This document shows, one piece after another, positions 1 through 6,259 of a stretch of DNA of 8,928 bases. The DNA lies in assembly GCA_016203825.1 (NCBI GenBank), contig JACQMA010000139.1, positions 1 to 8,928 on the forward strand, written 5' to 3'. Origin of the DNA: Deltaproteobacteria bacterium (GTDB taxonomy: Bacteria > UBA10199 > 2-02-FULL-44-16). Position 1 is the stretch's first letter. Each line of letters starts with the position of its first letter. The notes under the pieces are model-generated. The model ran no database searches. It saw only the letters and a program-made list of their open reading frames with translations, and was not told the origin of the DNA. A program made the position numbers and the translations under genes.

Positions 1-188
1 AGTCCTATAGGACCTATAAGACCTATATTGAAGAAAACCCTCCTGAAACTGCCGCGAACACGGCCATCTGTCTCATTCACCAAACGAATTTCCTTCTCGA
101 CCAACAACTCCGCTACCTTGAGCGGCAATTCCTTCAAGAAGGTGGTTTCACGGAGAGACTTTATACGATGCGCCGTGAGGCAAGGTAA
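1..188 (+). CDS. Four-helix-bundle suffix-domain protein, C-terminal end only
   Basis: The 5' part lies outside the window; the first complete codon starts at 3 and the stop is TAA at 186-188. The visible 61 residues begin with a low-complexity stretch (SYRTYKTYIEEN...) that switches into a conserved tail, PPETAANTAICLIHQTNFLL, then DQQLRYLERQFLQEGGFTERLYTMRREAR. I recognise this tail from memory as the suffix domain that follows the four-helix-bundle (23S rRNA intervening-sequence-like) fold in many environmental bacteria; the GGFTERLY element and the AANTAICLIHQ helix are the basis. No catalytic residues are visible and the biological role of the family is unknown. The reverse strand and another forward frame are also open here, but neither gives a recognisable protein. 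It is followed 40 bp later by the arsC-like gene on the same strand, with no obvious terminator between them. Confidence 0.72.
   Translation, partial: SYRTYKTYIEENPPETAANTAICLIHQTNFLLDQQLRYLERQFLQEGGFTERLYTMRREAR
4..27 (+). repeat. Three CCTATA direct repeats, 9-bp period, coding
   Basis: CCTATA occurs at 4-9, 13-18 and 22-27, an exact 9-bp period. In the reading frame of the partial gene each unit encodes a basic residue, Thr and Tyr (YRT, YKT), so the array makes a Tyr/Thr-rich linker ahead of the suffix domain. The array is cut by the window edge and may be longer upstream. Confidence 0.75.
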
Positions 189-228
189 ATCGTTGCGTTC
201 ACGACCAGTTCTCGAGTAAAAGAAAGAG

Positions 229-657
229 GTGCAGCGCAAACGCCTCATGTTTATCTGTACGGGGAATACCTGTCGATCCCAAATGGCAGAGGGATTCGCA
301 CGTCATGAGGCCGGTGATCGCTTTGAGGTCTTCAGTTGCGGTGTCATGGCTTCACGTGTTCACTCGGGTGCGATTGAGGCCATGGCTCAGATTGGCATCG
401 ATATTTCAGGACACACATCGAAACAAATTGATCCCGATCTGCTGAAGACCATGGATGTCATCGTAACCGTCTGTGACAACGCTCGCGAACACTGCCCCGT
501 CGTACCGCCAACGATTCAGACGCACCACTGGTCGATTGAAGATCCTCTGTATGCGTACGGGACCCCGTATCAGCATCAGGTCTTTGAACGTGTGCGCGAT
601 GACATCGGTCAACGTGTCCGCGCACTCCTTGCGGCCCTCAAAGAAAAAACACCGTGA
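229..657 (+). CDS. arsC: Thioredoxin-coupled arsenate reductase / LMW tyrosine phosphatase family
   Basis: 142 aa, cytoplasmic, a single low-molecular-weight phosphatase fold. The P-loop C-X5-R is CTGNTCR (C10 to R16, with N13 and S17 also kept). The redox pair C82 and C89 sits in VTVCDNAREHCP, and D105 in the EDP general-acid motif. These positions coincide with the numbering I recall for S. aureus pI258 ArsC (C10, C82, C89, D105), so the triple-cysteine relay and thioredoxin-dependent reduction of arsenate to arsenite are expected. No ArsR, ArsB or Acr3 gene lies beside it, so a phosphatase role is possible, but plain LMW phosphatases usually lack the second cysteine pair. The start is GTG at 229, chosen because it keeps the first beta strand (KRLMFIC); ATG at 247 would delete it. 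The RBS is weak (AGAGG runs into the start codon). The stop overlaps the next gene by 4 nt (GTGA). Confidence 0.88.
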   Translation: MQRKRLMFICTGNTCRSQMAEGFARHEAGDRFEVFSCGVMASRVHSGAIEAMAQIGIDISGHTSKQIDPDLLKTMDVIVTVCDNAREHCPVVPPTIQTHHWSIEDPLYAYGTPYQHQVFERVRDDIGQRVRALLAALKEKTP

Positions 658-1952
658 TTACCCCGACCAAACATACCTTTGATCTCGAAATGATCGGCCG
701 GTATCAGTTGCTCAAAAAAATTGGGGCCGGCGGTTTTGGAGTCGTCTACAAGGGCCGCGATCCGTACATTGGACGTGATCTCGCCATCAAGGTGAGCACG
801 CTGGATGCCGTCGGTGGCGATCGGTCGCATCTGGAATCATTTTTGCGAAAACTTTTTATCGAAGCCGAGGCGGCAGGGAAACTCCTTCATCCGAATATCG
901 TCATGGTCTACGACGTTGGCATCCAGGAGCCGTACTATTATTTGGCGATGGAATACGTCGAAGGAAAACACCTGAAACAATATTGCTCGCGTGAGGATAT
1001 CCTTCCCGTTGCCGATGCCATCGATGTCATGATCAAGGTGTGCCATGGCCTCGACTACGCCCATCAGCGAGGCGTGATCCATCGCGACATCAAGTCGACG
1101 AATATTCTCTTGTCGACCAAGGGTGACGTGAAAATCGCCGACTTTGGTCTTGCCTACATTGTCGGTGTTAAGGAATCACAGCTGAGTTTTGCAGGTACTC
1201 CATCCTATATGTCGCCGGAACAGCTTCGCCGTGAGCCGCCCACGGCCAAGAGCGATCTCTTTTCGCTGGGCGTGGTTCTCTATGAACTCTTGAGTGGTGG
1301 TGAACGACCCTTTCCCGGAACCGAGCTCGAAGAAATACGCTCTTTGATTCTGGAAAAACCGCCACGACCACTCGCGATGTTTCACAAGGGCATTTCACCG
1401 GCGCTGGTCGCTGCGGTGGAGCGCGCCCTCGCCAAAGACCCTGCTGATCGCTACCAGGATGCGATGGAGTTTTCCCGTGAACTCGAACGCGTGATGAAGG
1501 CAGGGGAGGTGTCACTGACCAGCGAGCATGCCGAGAAAATTCGCCTGCTTCGGTCGCTCGTCTTTTTCTCCGATTTTACCGAGGACGAAATGGCACGGCT
1601 CCTCCAGATTGGAACGTGGTCAACCTATCAGGGAGGTGAAATTATCGTCGCCCAGCATGATCGAGAGTCCGCTTTTTACGTGGTCACGCAAGGGACAGCG
1701 GCGGCCTACAAGGGTTCCAAAAAGTTGGGCGATATTGGTCGTGGCCAGTGCTTTGGCGAAATTTCATTTCTCTTGAATGCGGAACGTTCGGCAACGGTTG
1801 CTTCGGTGAGCGATTGTCAGCTGTTGAAACTCAATCCCCAAAAAATTGAAATCCTTCCGGTCGAGACCCAGGTTAAACTCTACCGGATCTTTTCCCGGAC
1901 GCTTGCCAATCGTCTTTTGACGGCCGACGAACGTTCGAAGTCGTCGTCGTGA
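654..1952 (+). CDS. Ser/Thr protein kinase with C-terminal cyclic-nucleotide-binding domain
   Basis: 432 aa. Residues about 17-280 form a Hanks-type kinase: glycine loop GAGGFG (24-29), ATP lysine K46 (LAIK), probable alpha-C glutamate E70, catalytic loop HRDIKSTN (H143, D145, K147, N150), DFG (163-165) and GTPSYMSPE in the activation/P+1 region (181-189). All key residues are present, so it should be active. After a linker, residues about 300-415 form a cNMP-binding domain; the phosphate-binding cassette [16 protein letters not shown] (367-382) keeps the Glu (369) and Arg (378) that contact cyclic nucleotide in CAP/PKA-type domains. No transmembrane helix or PASTA repeat is visible, so it is a soluble kinase, probably gated by cAMP or cGMP (inference). 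The start is GTG at 654 in a GTGA overlap with arsC, suggesting translational coupling; ATG at 690 would still keep the glycine loop. The 3' end overlaps aceA antisense. Confidence 0.9.
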   Translation: MITPTKHTFDLEMIGRYQLLKKIGAGGFGVVYKGRDPYIGRDLAIKVSTLDAVGGDRSHLESFLRKLFIEAEAAGKLLHPNIVMVYDVGIQEPYYYLAMEYVEGKHLKQYCSREDILPVADAIDVMIKVCHGLDYAHQRGVIHRDIKSTNILLSTKGDVKIADFGLAYIVGVKESQLSFAGTPSYMSPEQLRREPPTAKSDLFSLGVVLYELLSGGERPFPGTELEEIRSLILEKPPRPLAMFHKGISPALVAAVERALAKDPADRYQDAMEFSRELERVMKAGEVSLTSEHAEKIRLLRSLVFFSDFTEDEMARLLQIGTWSTYQGGEIIVAQHDRESAFYVVTQGTAAAYKGSKKLGDIGRGQCFGEISFLLNAERSATVASVSDCQLLKLNPQKIEILPVETQVKLYRIFSRTLANRLLTADERSKSSS

Positions 1953-3246
1953 GCGAAGGTGTTTCGCGATGACCGTTCCCCTCGTGAAACTGCTGTGCCT
2001 CCGTTGATTCCTTGAGTGCCGCCGTGCTGGAGGTTCCGCCCGAAACAATGTTCGTGACCGTGTCGAAGTAACCGGTCCCCACTTCCCGTTGATGCTTCGT
2101 TGCCGAATAGCCGTTTGGTTCCGCTGAAAATTCATTTTGCTGCAAGCGAACATATGCCGTCATGCCTTCATCACGATAGTGATGGGCAAGATCGAACATA
2201 GAAAAGTTCAGGGCATGAAAACCGGCAAGCGTGATGAACTGGAATTTGTACCCCATGCTTCCGAGTTCACGCTGAAACTTAGCGATCGTTGCATCATCGA
2301 GTTTTTTCTTCCAGTTGAATGAAGGCGAGCAGTTATACGCCAAGAGTTTCCCGGGAAATTTCTCATGCATCGCTTCGGCAAATTCGCGAGCCTCTCCAAG
2401 GTCTGGCGTCGCCGTTTCGCACCAGATCAGATCGGCATAAGGGGCATAGGCGAGCCCACGTGCAATCGCCGAAGGAAGTCCGCCACGAATGCAAAAAAAT
2501 CCTTCCGGTGTTCGATCGCCGGTGAGAAACTCACGGTCGTGCGGGTCGATATCACTGGTCAAGAGATGGGCGCCATTGGCATCGGTTCGCGCAACAAGAA
2601 TCGTTGGAACGCCCATCACATCGGCGGCAAGCCTCGCTGCGGTCAGCGTCCGAATGAAGTGACTCGTCGGGATCAACACTTTTCCGCCGAGATGGCCGCA
2701 CTTTTTTTCCGACGAGAGCTGATCTTCAAAGTGAACGCCTGCGGCCCCCGCCTCAATCATCCCCTTCATCAGTTCGTAGGCATTGAGCGGGCCACCGAAT
2801 CCGGCCTCGGCATCGGCGACAATGGGGGCATACCAATCGATCGCTGTGTTTCCTTCGGCATGATGAATTTCATCGGCGCGACGGAGTGTTTTGTTGACCT
2901 TGCAGACCACACACGGAACGCTGTTGCTGGGATAGAGACTTTGATCGGGATACATCTGGCCCGCATTGTTCGCGTCGGCTGCGACTTGCCACCCACTGAG
3001 ATAGATGGCCTTGAGGCCTGCCTTCACCATCTGCATCGCCTGATTTCCCGTCAGCGCCCCGAGGGCTGCGACATACGGTTCAGTCGCCATGAGGTTCCAA
3101 AGTTTTTCAGCGCCGCGTCGTGCCAAGGTGTGTTCGATGGTGAGGGTGCCTTTGAGTTTCAGAACGTCGGCCGCGCTGTAGGAACGCTCAATTCCTTTCC
3201 AGCGGGGCTCTGTCTTCCAGGATTGTTCGAGTTCGTGAAGATTCAT
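1873..3246 (-). CDS. aceA: Isocitrate lyase
   Basis: 457 aa, cytoplasmic. It cleaves isocitrate to glyoxylate and succinate, the first glyoxylate-shunt step. The family signature KKCGH is at 181-185 with catalytic C183, and the flow from [10 protein letters not shown] (84-93) through DADAGFGG-like DAEAGFGG (145-152), VHFEDQ (171-176), ARTDA (219-223) and NCSPSFNW (305-312) matches the class I enzyme. The start is ATG at 3244-3246: its RBS GAGGAGG lies 4 nt upstream, and it overlaps the aceB stop as ATGA. An in-frame upstream start, 17 codons earlier, is unlikely. The usual family end ([17 protein letters not shown]... ending ...QQF at residue 420) is followed by 37 extra hydrophilic residues, read antisense to the 3' end of the kinase gene. 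Probably co-transcribed with aceB. Confidence 0.96.
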   Translation of the reverse strand: MNLHELEQSWKTEPRWKGIERSYSAADVLKLKGTLTIEHTLARRGAEKLWNLMATEPYVAALGALTGNQAMQMVKAGLKAIYLSGWQVAADANNAGQMYPDQSLYPSNSVPCVVCKVNKTLRRADEIHHAEGNTAIDWYAPIVADAEAGFGGPLNAYELMKGMIEAGAAGVHFEDQLSSEKKCGHLGGKVLIPTSHFIRTLTAARLAADVMGVPTILVARTDANGAHLLTSDIDPHDREFLTGDRTPEGFFCIRGGLPSAIARGLAYAPYADLIWCETATPDLGEAREFAEAMHEKFPGKLLAYNCSPSFNWKKKLDDATIAKFQRELGSMGYKFQFITLAGFHALNFSMFDLAHHYRDEGMTAYVRLQQNEFSAEPNGYSATKHQREVGTGYFDTVTNIVSGGTSSTAALKESTEAQQFHEGNGHRETPSLTTTTSNVRRPSKDDWQASGKRSGRV

Positions 3247-4841
3247 GGTGCCTCCTCGAGGTAGTCGTACGCGGTGGTTGTTAAGAAATCGGCGCACGCG
3301 GGCGCCGTCATCATCTGATCGAAAAGTTCGCTGGCAATCGTGTACTTTCCTTTCGAAAACTTTTCCTCACCCACATCCGTTCGCATCTTGGTAATTTCTT
3401 CTCGCGTGACCGTGCGAACGAGATCGGGAGTCACGGTTCGTTTGTCGCTGAGTTTGACCCCATGCCGAGTCCACTGCCAGACTTGGCTGCGTGAAATCTC
3501 TGCCGTCGCGGCATCTTCCATGAGGTTGTACAACGGAACACATCCCGAACCCCGAAGCCATGCCTCGAGGTAGCGAATACCGACATTGATGTTCGTCCGA
3601 AGACCGGCTTCGGTGATTGTTCCTTTGGGAATTGTGAGGAGATCGGCGCTCGTGACATGCACTTCATCCCGACGTCGCCCGAGTTGATGCGGTGTTGGCA
3701 TGTGGTCGTTGAAGACCTTCATGGCCACGGGAATGAGACCGGGATGGGCAACCCAGGTTCCATCATGACCGGCCTTCACTTCACGTTCTTTGTCGGCGAC
3801 GACTTTGGCGATCGCGGCGTCATTGGCGGCTGCATCGTTTTTGATGGGGATGAATGCCGCCATGCCGCCCATGGCGTGGGCTCCACGTCGATGGCAGGTT
3901 TGTATCAGGAGATCGACATAGGATTTGAGAAAGTGTTGTTCCATCGTGACCTGGGCGCGATCGGGCATGACGGCTTGTGGGTCATTGCGGAGCTTTTTGA
4001 TGACGCTGAAAATATAATCCCAGCGTCCACAATTGAGTCCTGCGGAATGGTCACGGAGTTCATAAAGAATTTCATCCATTTCACATGCGGCAAGGATCGT
4101 TTCGATTAAGACGGTGGCCTTGATGGTTCCTCGAGGAATGCCCAACTCATCCTGGGCGAGGTTAAAAACATCATTCCAGAGGCGAGCTTCGAGGTGGTTC
4201 TCGAGCTTGGGGAGGTAGAAGTACGGTCCGGTCCCGTTTCGAATGAGTGTCTTCGCGTTGTGAAAAAAGCAGAGACCAAAATCGAAAAGTGAACCCGACA
4301 TCGGTGTGCTATCGATCAGGACGTGCTTCTCCGGAAGGTGCCAGCCGCGCGGGCGGACCATAAGGACTGCGGTTTTTTCATTCAGTGTGTATTTTTTCCC
4401 TTCGGGACTTTCAAAGCTGATCGTACGTCTGATCGCATCGCGGACATTGACTTGTCCCGAGACGCAGTTGTCCCACGTGGGTGAGTTGGCGTCTTCAAAG
4501 TCGGCCATGAAGACTTTTGAGCCAGAGTTCAAGGCATTGATGACCATTTTTCGGTCGACGGGGCCTGTGATTTCGACGCGGCGATCCTGAAGATCAGCGG
4601 GGCAAGCGGCAATCTTCCACGTGTCCTTTCGAATCTCGGCCGTTTCCTTGAGAAAGTCGGGTCGCCAGCCATGATCGAGTTGTTGTTGAATTTTTTGTCG
4701 TCGGGCAAGGAGTTCGTTGCGTCGCGCACCAAACGTTCGCTGAAGTTTTGCGATGAAGGTGAGCGCCGCTGGTGTCAGGATTTCGGCAAAAGTCGGTTTC
4801 AGCGGGGCTTTGATCTCAACGCCAGTTGGGAGGGCAGGCAT
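3243..4841 (-). CDS. aceB: Malate synthase A
   Basis: 532 aa, near the roughly 533 aa of E. coli AceB. It condenses glyoxylate with acetyl-CoA to malate, the second glyoxylate-shunt step. Visible hallmarks are [10 protein letters not shown] (114-123), VRPRGWH (162-168, catalytic Arg most likely R165), LIETI with the Mg ligand E247, the family signature [16 protein letters not shown] (263-278, second acidic ligand D275), GMAAFIP (326-332) and [15 protein letters not shown] (439-453), where D443 matches the catalytic base. It lacks the long insert of the G isoform. The ATG at 4839-4841 gives the expected N-terminus, but I see no good RBS before it. The stop overlaps the aceA start by 4 nt. It is transcribed divergently from the aminotransferase gene over a 116-bp spacer. 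No aceK accompanies the pair. Confidence 0.96.
   Translation of the reverse strand: MPALPTGVEIKAPLKPTFAEILTPAALTFIAKLQRTFGARRNELLARRQKIQQQLDHGWRPDFLKETAEIRKDTWKIAACPADLQDRRVEITGPVDRKMVINALNSGSKVFMADFEDANSPTWDNCVSGQVNVRDAIRRTISFESPEGKKYTLNEKTAVLMVRPRGWHLPEKHVLIDSTPMSGSLFDFGLCFFHNAKTLIRNGTGPYFYLPKLENHLEARLWNDVFNLAQDELGIPRGTIKATVLIETILAACEMDEILYELRDHSAGLNCGRWDYIFSVIKKLRNDPQAVMPDRAQVTMEQHFLKSYVDLLIQTCHRRGAHAMGGMAAFIPIKNDAAANDAAIAKVVADKEREVKAGHDGTWVAHPGLIPVAMKVFNDHMPTPHQLGRRRDEVHVTSADLLTIPKGTITEAGLRTNINVGIRYLEAWLRGSGCVPLYNLMEDAATAEISRSQVWQWTRHGVKLSDKRTVTPDLVRTVTREEITKMRTDVGEEKFSKGKYTIASELFDQMMTAPACADFLTTTAYDYLEEAP
3251..3257 (-). promoter_or_regulatory. Ribosome binding site of aceA inside the end of aceB
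   Basis: GAGGAGG on the minus strand, 4 nt before the aceA ATG. It also encodes the last Glu-Glu of malate synthase, so the end of aceB is constrained both as protein and as RBS. It decides the aceA start. Confidence 0.8.
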
Positions 4842-4872
4842 CGGATGCGAGGAAACCAGATGGGCTGATGAA

Positions 4873-4888
4873 AGTCAATCTTTTGACT
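4873..4888. promoter_or_regulatory. Perfect inverted repeat, candidate operator in the divergent region
   Basis: AGTCAA-TCTT-TTGACT: 6-bp arms with a 4-bp spacer. It sits between the divergent aceB and aminotransferase genes, just downstream of the possible aceB -10 box, the usual place for a repressor site. Each arm reads TTGACT outward, so the arms could instead be -35 boxes of divergent promoters, although no good -10 lies at the right distance on either side. No regulator gene is nearby. Confidence 0.4.
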
Positions 4889-4895
4889 GAGCCAG

Positions 4896-4901
4896 ATCAT
4901 A
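4896..4901 (-). promoter_or_regulatory. Possible -10 box for aceBA
   Basis: TATGAT on the minus strand, five of six matches to TATAAT, about 55 nt upstream of the aceB ATG. The -35 region at the expected distance is poor (about TACTCC), so an activator or another promoter may be used. A start of transcription near 4889 would put the AGTCAA/TTGACT palindrome at about +1 to +17. Confidence 0.3.
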
Positions 4902-4916
4902 TTCTCTTGGGGGAAT

Positions 4917-4953
4917 GTGGAGTACCACCGCCTCCATCTCGATTTTTTGGAGG
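4917..4953 (+). promoter_or_regulatory. Leader hairpin that would sequester the aminotransferase RBS
   Basis: CCTCCA (4931-4936) is exactly complementary to TGGAGG (4948-4953), which contains the full Shine-Dalgarno GGAGG of the gene starting at 4958; the loop is 11 nt. Just upstream, TGGAG (4918-4922) can pair with CTCCA (4932-4936) and free the RBS, while GTGG/CCAC (4917-4920 with 4925-4928) forms a small hairpin compatible with the sequestered state. The leader therefore has mutually exclusive folds, as in a translational switch. This is read from base pairing only; no energy was computed. Confidence 0.42.
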
Positions 4954-4957
4954 AATC

Positions 4958-6250
4958 ATGCCTCTTTTCGCCGACCGGACCGAGCTCATTGGGACGGAAA
5001 ATGCCTTCAAAATTGGCCCCTGTATTCGAGAGGTCGAGGCGACGGGGCAGAGAGTCCTGAAGTGTAATTTAGGTGAGCCCGATTTCCCTTTACCGATGCA
5101 CATTCGGGAAGAGATCAAGCGGCAGATCGATAACGACCTGACGCATTACTGTGACCCGCAGGGGATTGTACCTCTACGTGAAGCGGTGGCGAGCCACATC
5201 AATGCGACCCGAGGTTTGGATGTGTCCCCCGATCAGGTCGTCATCTTCCCCGGCGCCAAGCCGCCCATCGGCCTGTGCCAACAAACCTACTGCAATCCTG
5301 GCGACGAGGTTATCTATCCGAGTCCCGGTTTTCCGATTTATGAATCCTTTACGACCTATATCAAGGCGAAACCGATTCCACTCCACCTCGAGGAAGAGTT
5401 GGGGTTTAGTTTTCGCGCCGAGGATTTGAAAAAACTGATCAATCGTCGCACGAAGCTCATCTTTCTCAACTTTCCCTCAAACCCCACCGGTGGTGTGGCG
5501 AGCGCGCGTTTGTTGGGAGAGATCGCCGAGGTGATTGAAGCGTGTGCGCCGCCGAATGTGCGCGTGTATTCGGACGAAGTCTATGAACACATCCTCTTTG
5601 ATGGCCATCGTCACCAAAGTATCGCGACCTTGTTGCCACAAAAGACGATTATCGTCTCCGGGGTATCGAAGTCGTACTCATGGACCGGAGGTCGCATCGG
5701 TTGGGCCATCTTTCCAACCGTTGAAGAAGCGTCCATCTTCAAAAATTTGAATATCAATTATTTCTCGTGCATTCCCGCTTACAATCAAATGGGGGCGAAA
5801 GTGGCGATCGAGTCACCAGAGAGTGTTGTGTCGATTCGTCAGATGGTGACGGCGTTTGAGGAACGTCGTGACGTCGTGGTGAAGGCGCTGGGCGGCATTC
5901 CAGGCATCCGGTGTCAGCAACCGAAGGGGGCGTTTTATGTCTTCCCTCAGATTGGAGGGATGTGTGAGAACCTTGGGGCCATCGAGGCGATGACCTCTCT
6001 TCCCGAAACGGTGAGGCGAAAGACGAGTCCCTCCACCCTCGTCCAAATGTTTTTGCTCTATCGGTACGCACTCGCCACGATGGATCGAAAATCATTTGGT
6101 CGCATCGGCGCCGACAACAAACATTATCTCCGCATCTCCATTGCCACAAGTATGGACGATCTTCGTCTCGCCATGGAACGCCTCCGCGAGGTCGCCGGCG
6201 ATCGTCAGGGTTTTGCGCAGTTTGTTCGTGAAGGAAACCATCTCTGGTAA
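4958..6250 (+). CDS. PLP-dependent class I/II aminotransferase
   Basis: 430 aa, fold-type I, cytoplasmic. PLP residues are all visible: the Schiff-base lysine K238 in VSGVSKSYSWTGGRIGW, N175 in SNPTG, D206 and Y209 in YSDEVYE, a phosphate-side GAKPPI (99-104) where many relatives have GGSQQ-like sequence, and R392 in HYLRIS for the substrate carboxylate. The N-terminus NLGEPDFPLP (37-46) is typical of the AspC/alanine group. The substrate pair cannot be read from the sequence. The C-terminal domain is unusual in lacking the common PGxxFG segment before the carboxylate Arg, having instead MDRKSFGRIG (375-384). The start ATG at 4958 is set by GGAGG 4 nt upstream; the frame is open back to 4826, but upstream starts have no RBS. 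It ends 9 nt before the transketolase-like gene, so the two form an operon. Confidence 0.9.
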   Translation: MPLFADRTELIGTENAFKIGPCIREVEATGQRVLKCNLGEPDFPLPMHIREEIKRQIDNDLTHYCDPQGIVPLREAVASHINATRGLDVSPDQVVIFPGAKPPIGLCQQTYCNPGDEVIYPSPGFPIYESFTTYIKAKPIPLHLEEELGFSFRAEDLKKLINRRTKLIFLNFPSNPTGGVASARLLGEIAEVIEACAPPNVRVYSDEVYEHILFDGHRHQSIATLLPQKTIIVSGVSKSYSWTGGRIGWAIFPTVEEASIFKNLNINYFSCIPAYNQMGAKVAIESPESVVSIRQMVTAFEERRDVVVKALGGIPGIRCQQPKGAFYVFPQIGGMCENLGAIEAMTSLPETVRRKTSPSTLVQMFLLYRYALATMDRKSFGRIGADNKHYLRISIATSMDDLRLAMERLREVAGDRQGFAQFVREGNHLW

Positions 6251-6259
6251 GGAGGAACG

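Noticed and set aside
193..222. Possible promoter for arsC, TTGCGT-18-TAAAAG
   Set aside because: Only three of six and four of six matches, and the start of transcription would fall on the GTG itself. Too weak to annotate.
1..249. Minus-strand frame open from 249 to the left edge, and a plus-strand TTG-initiated frame 28-219
   Set aside because: Neither yields a recognisable protein, while the third forward frame gives the conserved four-helix suffix tail with a stop at 186-188.
654..1952. The kinase as a substitute for AceK acting on isocitrate dehydrogenase
   Set aside because: It is convergent to aceA and of the Hanks fold, unrelated to AceK; position alone gives no support.
2365..3264. 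Long plus-strand open frame of 299 codons inside aceA
   Set aside because: It is antisense to a clear isocitrate lyase, has no RBS, and its translation shows no domain; long antisense frames are common opposite genes of this codon use.
4883..4911. TTGACT at 4883-4888 as the -35 box of the aminotransferase operon
   Set aside because: At 16-18 nt spacing the -10 candidates (TCTTGG, CTTGGG, TTGGGG) are poor; TATTCT is only 11 nt away. Kept only as part of the palindrome.
4915..5050. Leader peptide starting ATG at 4915 with GGGGG just upstream
   Set aside because: The spacing is about 1 nt and the frame runs far into the aminotransferase gene with no regulatory codon pattern.
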